From the NCBI GenBank assembly GCA_003132865.1, contig PKYZ01000563.1, positions 296 to 9,584 of the forward strand: DNA of 9,289 nucleotides, in the 5' to 3' direction. Position numbers and translations under genes: made by a program. Shown here piece by piece: positions 6,479 to 9,289 of this stretch (positions are counted from its first letter, which is position 1; each line of letters begins with the position of its first letter). The stretch comes from Bryobacterales bacterium. Lineage in GTDB: Bacteria; Acidobacteriota; Terriglobia; Bryobacterales; Bryobacteraceae. The notes beneath the pieces were generated by a model. The model had not been told where the DNA came from. It saw only the letters and a program-made list of their open reading frames with translations, and did not search any database.

Positions 6479-7018
6479 ATGAGGATACACACTTCGGTTT
6501 GCGCTGTCGTCTTACTTAATGTGGCGGCAGTCGGCATTTTTATCCCGGCCGGCCCTGCGATGGGCGGAACAAGCAAGCGGCTAGTCGCCTCCTCTCCAAG
6601 AACGGCGGCTGTGGTGACCACTCGTGGGGCCCGGGTTGCGGGCTTCTTCGACGGGATGAAGCCGGACCCCAGGTTCACGGTCAGCAGCATGCTGGCTCAC
6701 CGGCATCCGCCCTCCGCATGTCGGCAGCAGAGCGGGACGCGGAGCCTTAGCTGGATTGATCGCCTGCTGGGCGTGAAGGTAGTTCACGCCCAGTCTTACT
6801 GTATGGGCGGGGGCGAGTGCACTGGAGATTATTGGTATTCAGCACCTTACACGTGCCCTACAAACATACCCGCTGGTTGCGTCGGAGCCGACCTCTATAC
6901 CAGTGCGTACGGCGGCAGCTGCTATTACTGCGGTTTCTGCAGTTGCTGTATGTATTGCCCGAAGCCAGGTAATGGCTGCGGTCAGGTCTACCCGATTTGC
7001 AACAATGGAGCAACATAG
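6479..7018 (+). CDS. Secreted protein with 12-cysteine C-terminal domain, family unknown
   Basis: A 179-residue protein that I do not recognise. A hydrophobic N-terminus (about 7-24, 'VCAVVLLNVAAVGIFI') ending near 'PAGPAMGG' looks like a signal peptide or anchor. A variable, basic middle follows (about 30-103). The last ~72 residues hold 12 cysteines (108, 113, 126, 134, 148, 151, 154, 156, 157, 160, 167, 174), rich in Gly, Tyr and Pro. The centre has spacing CxxCxxCxCCxxC. The segment before it, 'VKVVHA/QSYC', looks like a possible second processing site. The even cysteine number and export suggest disulfides; the dense core could equally bind metal. The start is ATG 6479; GTG 6464 in the same frame would add five residues, and neither has a clear ribosome-binding site. 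It lies between the HTH gene (48-base gap) and the propeller-like gene (40-base gap), so co-transcription is likely. No function is assigned. Confidence 0.7.
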   Translation: MRIHTSVCAVVLLNVAAVGIFIPAGPAMGGTSKRLVASSPRTAAVVTTRGARVAGFFDGMKPDPRFTVSSMLAHRHPPSACRQQSGTRSLSWIDRLLGVKVVHAQSYCMGGGECTGDYWYSAPYTCPTNIPAGCVGADLYTSAYGGSCYYCGFCSCCMYCPKPGNGCGQVYPICNNGAT

Positions 7019-7044
7019 ACCCGCGCCGGTGGGCGTCTGATTTT

Positions 7045-7049
7045 GGAGG
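7045..7049 (+). promoter_or_regulatory. Strong ribosome-binding site of the propeller-like gene
   Basis: GGAGG ends 9 nt before ATG 7059. It fixes that start and is the only strong ribosome site in the three-gene cassette. Confidence 0.7.
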
Positions 7050-7058
7050 CAAACGAAA

Positions 7059-8039
7059 ATGAGAGCACGAGACGGTCTGTTTGTTGAAGCGCGCCGGTTT
7101 TGGATGGCCGCCGCGCTTCTGGTAACGGTGCAGACGGTCGCGCTATGTGCGCAGCCCGTCTGGGAGCGTGTTCCGCTCTCCCCTCCGCCGAATAGCGGCG
7201 AGCCCGTGGGCGTTTGGAGCGGCGGGGCTTATCTGGCGATTGAGAATCACTCCTCGGCGGCGCCAATGCTACTGGTCTACAACCAGTCCGGCGAGCTGTT
7301 ACAGCGCGTGACCATCGGGATACCCGGTGCCGGGCACCTTTTGGTCCTTACTTACTGGTTTGCACACAGGGCCGACGGCTACCTGGCCGTGGTGGGAACA
7401 GCCTCCGACGAACGGCTGGGCGCCGGCTTTCTAGACATTATTTCCCCGAGCGCAGAGAGCCAGACAGTCGTACGCCTGTTCCCTTATGGGGCGGAGGCCG
7501 TGACATTCGCGCCGGACGGAACCATCTGGACCGCCGGTATCGAGAACCATGACGATCCGGGGAGTAGCCAGGATTACCTCATTCTTCGGCGCTTCGACAT
7601 AACCGGCAAGCAGATTGGCGGGGCTGTGCCCCGTTCGGAATTCCCGGTCAGGTCGATCCCGGTGGCCGGTTCGATCCTGGTTTCCTCTAAAGATCGCGTG
7701 GGCTGGTTCTCCCCTTTCGGCCACCGCTATATGGAGTTCACCGCGGACGGGAAAGAATTGGCTAATTACCCACTCTCCGTGTCCCTGGTGGACTTCCACG
7801 GGCTCGCGTTGTGCGATGACAGCCGCGTCTGGATGGGAGTCTCTGGCTCAAGTGAAGAAAGCCAGGGGCTGAAAGAGCCGCATACCGCATTAACCCTGCT
7901 GGACCGGGCTCAGGGAACATGGACGAAGGGCGAACAGCAGGCGTACGTCCACATCCACGGCTGCAGCGGAACTACTCTGATCGGCAAGGGCTATGGCGAG
8001 GGCTATCTCGAAGAACTGAAGTCGATGGCCACGCGCTGA
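7059..8039 (+). CDS. Secreted beta-propeller-like protein of unknown function
   Basis: A 326-residue protein. A signal peptide spans about residues 12-31 (hydrophobic 'FWMAAALLVTVQTVALCA'; cleavage likely before 'QPVWERVPL'). The cysteine there is not in a proper lipobox. The mature part is all-beta in style, with blade-like repeats: 'VGVWSGGAYLAIENHSS...MLLVYNQSGELLQRV', 'YLAVVGTASDERLGAGFLDIISP', 'AVTFAPDGTIWTAG', 'YLILRRFDITGKQIGG', 'YMEFTADGKELANYPL', 'SRVWMGVSGSS'. Phrases such as 'FAPDGTIWTAG' are typical of NHL/SMP-30-like propellers, which bind ligands or proteins outside the cytoplasm. No catalytic residues could be assigned. It is preceded by the 12-Cys protein gene at 40 bases and followed by a minus-strand pseudogene, so it is the last gene of the cassette. 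Partnership with the Cys-rich protein is inference from position. Confidence 0.75.
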   Translation: MRARDGLFVEARRFWMAAALLVTVQTVALCAQPVWERVPLSPPPNSGEPVGVWSGGAYLAIENHSSAAPMLLVYNQSGELLQRVTIGIPGAGHLLVLTYWFAHRADGYLAVVGTASDERLGAGFLDIISPSAESQTVVRLFPYGAEAVTFAPDGTIWTAGIENHDDPGSSQDYLILRRFDITGKQIGGAVPRSEFPVRSIPVAGSILVSSKDRVGWFSPFGHRYMEFTADGKELANYPLSVSLVDFHGLALCDDSRVWMGVSGSSEESQGLKEPHTALTLLDRAQGTWTKGEQQAYVHIHGCSGTTLIGKGYGEGYLEELKSMATR

Positions 8040-8328
8040 GGACTGTGGGGTGCGCGCGCGAGCGGGCGGTGTGGGCTATTTGGTTTCGTTGCAAATGTCA
8101 ACTCCGGTTGAAAATTCCACGCCCCAGGTCGCCACCTCCGCATGGACCAATATGGCGAAGCGAAACTTAGGTTTTTGTGCCGGCGGAACTTTGTGCGGAA
8201 TTTTTGTTGACACCACTCCGAGGTGAGTGCATAGTAAACGGATACCTTCCCGCTAGCGAGCGGGCCAGACACGACCACAGCGACGCGGCCGTTCGCGCGC
8301 GGTGGATTGTGGTCGGCCGCCGAGGTTA
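8040..8328. other. Spacer between the propeller-like gene and the AlbA_2 pseudogene
   Basis: No intact gene is recognised. The minus-strand frame of the pseudogene stays open across this stretch, but its translation ('SGPLASGKVSVYYALTSEW...') matches nothing I know for the family. The true 3' end of the broken gene therefore lies somewhere here or has been lost. A hairpin CCCGCT-AGCG-AGCGGG sits at 8249-8264. A TTGACA at 8208-8213 has only a poor -10 partner. Confidence 0.4.
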
Positions 8329-8901
8329 TTACCTGCACCCGGGCTCCGGCTGGCGCTTCGACAACTTTTACGATCCCTTCCAACCACGATTTCCGGATCT
8401 CTTCAATCCGGCGCTCCAGAAACCACCGCAGGTCATCTGAATTGCCAGGCTCACCCTTTGCGCCGTGTTTGAAAGTATACGGTGCCTGCTGAAAATGCAG
8501 TCTTCTGCTTGCCACCACCAATATCATAGGTTCCAGGTTTGGAAAAGACGATGGGATTGGCCGTGCCGTTAACCAACAGGGCGACCAGTTCTTTGGTTCC
8601 TTTTGTGGCCTTGAGAATCTCGAAAGCATAAAGCTGCTGGCCGGTGTATTTGTAGAGCTTGTTTGTTAGGTCAGCTGGGTCCAATCCAGCGAGTGGTCGA
8701 CTGTCGAATCCGCCCACCGTGCCGTCATCGGCAATACCGAAGATAATCACGCCACCGCCGGAGTTGGCTAACTAACGCGACGATGTCTTTAATAATTTCA
8801 GCCCAGTCGGCTGGCGAATTGGAGTCAAGCGCGGCCTTGTATTCGACGGACTCCGATTCGGAGCCGTGATCGATGGCGGCCTGAACATCTTCTCGGAGCA
8901 T
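8329..8901 (-). pseudogene. AlbA_2 / Schlafen-type putative DNA-binding protein, frameshifted
   Basis: Three reading frames on the minus strand together give one protein. The first (from ATG 8901) is 'MLREDVQAAIDHGSESESVEYKAAL...WAEIIKDIVALVS', the AlbA_2 'E-x-x-x-x-E-F/Y-K' start. Next comes 'NSGGGVIIFGIADDGTVGGFDSRPL' with the N-x-x-G-G glycine turn, going on to 'FSKPGTYDIGGGKQKTAFSAGTVYF'. The third is 'KHGAKGEPGNSDDLRWFLERRIEEIRKSWLEGI'. The first break (about 8768-8775) is a tandem duplication of 4 bases (TTAG TTAG on the coding strand); removing one copy restores 'VALANSGGG'. The second break (about 8468-8474) is a one-base change between 'VYF' and 'KHGAK'. Intact members of this family are putative DNA/RNA-binding or ATPase-linked proteins, some in phage-defence islands. 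The C-terminal end after 'GARVQVI' is not recognisable. The gene is inactive as read. Confidence 0.75.
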
Positions 8902-9033
8902 ATTGAAGCGCCGGTTTGCTGGGCGCGGTTTACCTGTTCGGCCCAATTGCGCGGCTGCACTAAGCGTAAATCGTTGTCTTATTTTGTGTCAAATAGCACG
9001 AATGCGCCGGCGGAGGTATTCGGCTTCGGGCCC
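8902..9033. other. Spacer upstream of the AlbA_2 pseudogene
   Basis: No gene is recognised on either strand. No clear ribosome-binding site precedes ATG 8901 on the minus strand, so the original gene may have started further upstream. Confidence 0.35.
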
Positions 9034-9105
9034 AACTTTGGGTTCCAACTTCAGGCCGATCTGTTTGTTCTATGGGGAAATGAACAGCTACAAAATCATC
9101 TACAG
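9034..9105 (+). repeat. Dispersed repeat, copy B
   Basis: This is the second copy of the repeat at 5993-6100, same orientation. The 24-bp core is at 9082-9105 (22 of 24 identical) and the CTTTGGGTTCCAA block at about 9034-9048. It borders the point where the truncated molybdoenzyme paralogue loses homology (9137). Confidence 0.6.
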
Positions 9106-9289
9106 CGGAATTCAGGTCGTGGACTAAAATCTTCCATCTCGCGCTCGACTAGGCCATCCACGCGCAAGCGCCACTCCGCCAGTTCCACCTTCGGCTTGTA
9201 GATGTGGGTGCGCACGTAGAAATTCTCAGCGGGGGTGAGCCAGGTACCAAACCCGGAAAGCGGCATCTCGAAATCTTCCGGGTTGGCGG
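9096..9289 (-). pseudogene. Second SoxC-like molybdoenzyme gene, truncated fragment (runs off window)
   Basis: On the minus strand, from the window edge down to 9138, the frame encodes 'NPEDFEMPLSGFGTWLTP...LRVDGLVERE'. It aligns without gaps to residues 44-92 (TTG numbering) of the complete enzyme at 4429-5793. I count four differences in 49 residues. After 'ERE' homology stops abruptly. The frame continues through 14 unrelated codons ('MEDFSPRPEF...') into repeat copy B and ends at a TGA (9096-9098). The Mo-ligand cysteine, the dimerisation domain and the cytochrome part are missing, so the product cannot be an active enzyme. The start of the gene lies outside the window. It is a recent paralogue of the neighbouring gene that was cut by a deletion or insertion with its breakpoint at about 9137. 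Confidence 0.85.

Noticed and set aside
8177..8440. 87-codon plus-strand frame opposite the AlbA_2 pseudogene, with TTGACA at 8208
   Set aside because: The frame is antisense to recognisable AlbA_2 coding sequence, and the TTGACA has no good -10 at normal spacing.
8866..9201. 111-codon plus-strand frame across repeat copy B
   Set aside because: It crosses antisense to both the AlbA_2 start and the truncated molybdoenzyme. Its only familiar words come from the repeat.
1..9289. CRISPR array, tRNA or rRNA genes
   Set aside because: I saw no regularly spaced repeats and no cloverleaf or rRNA-like segments on reading both strands. A covariance-model scan was not possible.

Overview
This is a GC-rich bacterial window. 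It has a large secreted 'choice-of-anchor'-type protein, a periplasmic sulfite-oxidase-like molybdoenzyme fused to cytochrome c, a big polytopic membrane protein with a YfhO/GT-C look, long intergenic spacers with short palindromes, and much gene debris. This style suggests a soil Acidobacteriota genome of the Solibacter/Bryobacter type. That is an inference from gene content and style; no rRNA or other phylogenetic marker is present.

Layout. (1) 1-1440, plus strand: 3' part of a secreted Ig-like/anchor-D protein, followed by a hairpin. (2) 1700-3754, minus strand: polytopic membrane protein. (3) 3840-4428: a scar region holding the first codons of an interrupted gene, a decayed C-terminal piece of a tyrosine recombinase with two compensating frameshifts, a 12-bp inverted repeat just after it, and 12-bp direct repeats on both sides. 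This looks like the remains of an integrase-type mobile element. (4) 4429-5793, minus strand: SoxC/sulfite-oxidase-like enzyme with a C-terminal haem c domain and a Tat-like signal. (5) 5812-6208: non-coding spacer with a -10-like box, a hairpin and one copy of a dispersed repeat. (6) 6209-8039, plus strand: a three-gene cassette of a small excisionase-type HTH protein, a secreted protein with a 12-cysteine C-terminal domain, and a secreted propeller-like protein. (7) 8329-8901, minus strand: an AlbA_2/Schlafen-type gene broken by a 4-bp tandem duplication and a second frameshift. (8) 9034-9105: second copy of the dispersed repeat. (9) 9096-9289, minus strand: a close paralogue of the molybdoenzyme, running off the window edge and cut off after its 'ERE' codons next to the repeat.

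The 6.2-8.9 kb block is therefore bracketed by diverged copies of one repeat and by two copies of sulfite-oxidase-like coding sequence in the same orientation, one of them truncated. Together with the recombinase scar, this reads as an accessory, rearranged region. The most novel-looking content is the HTH / 12-Cys secreted protein / secreted propeller cassette. No function can be assigned to it from sequence alone.
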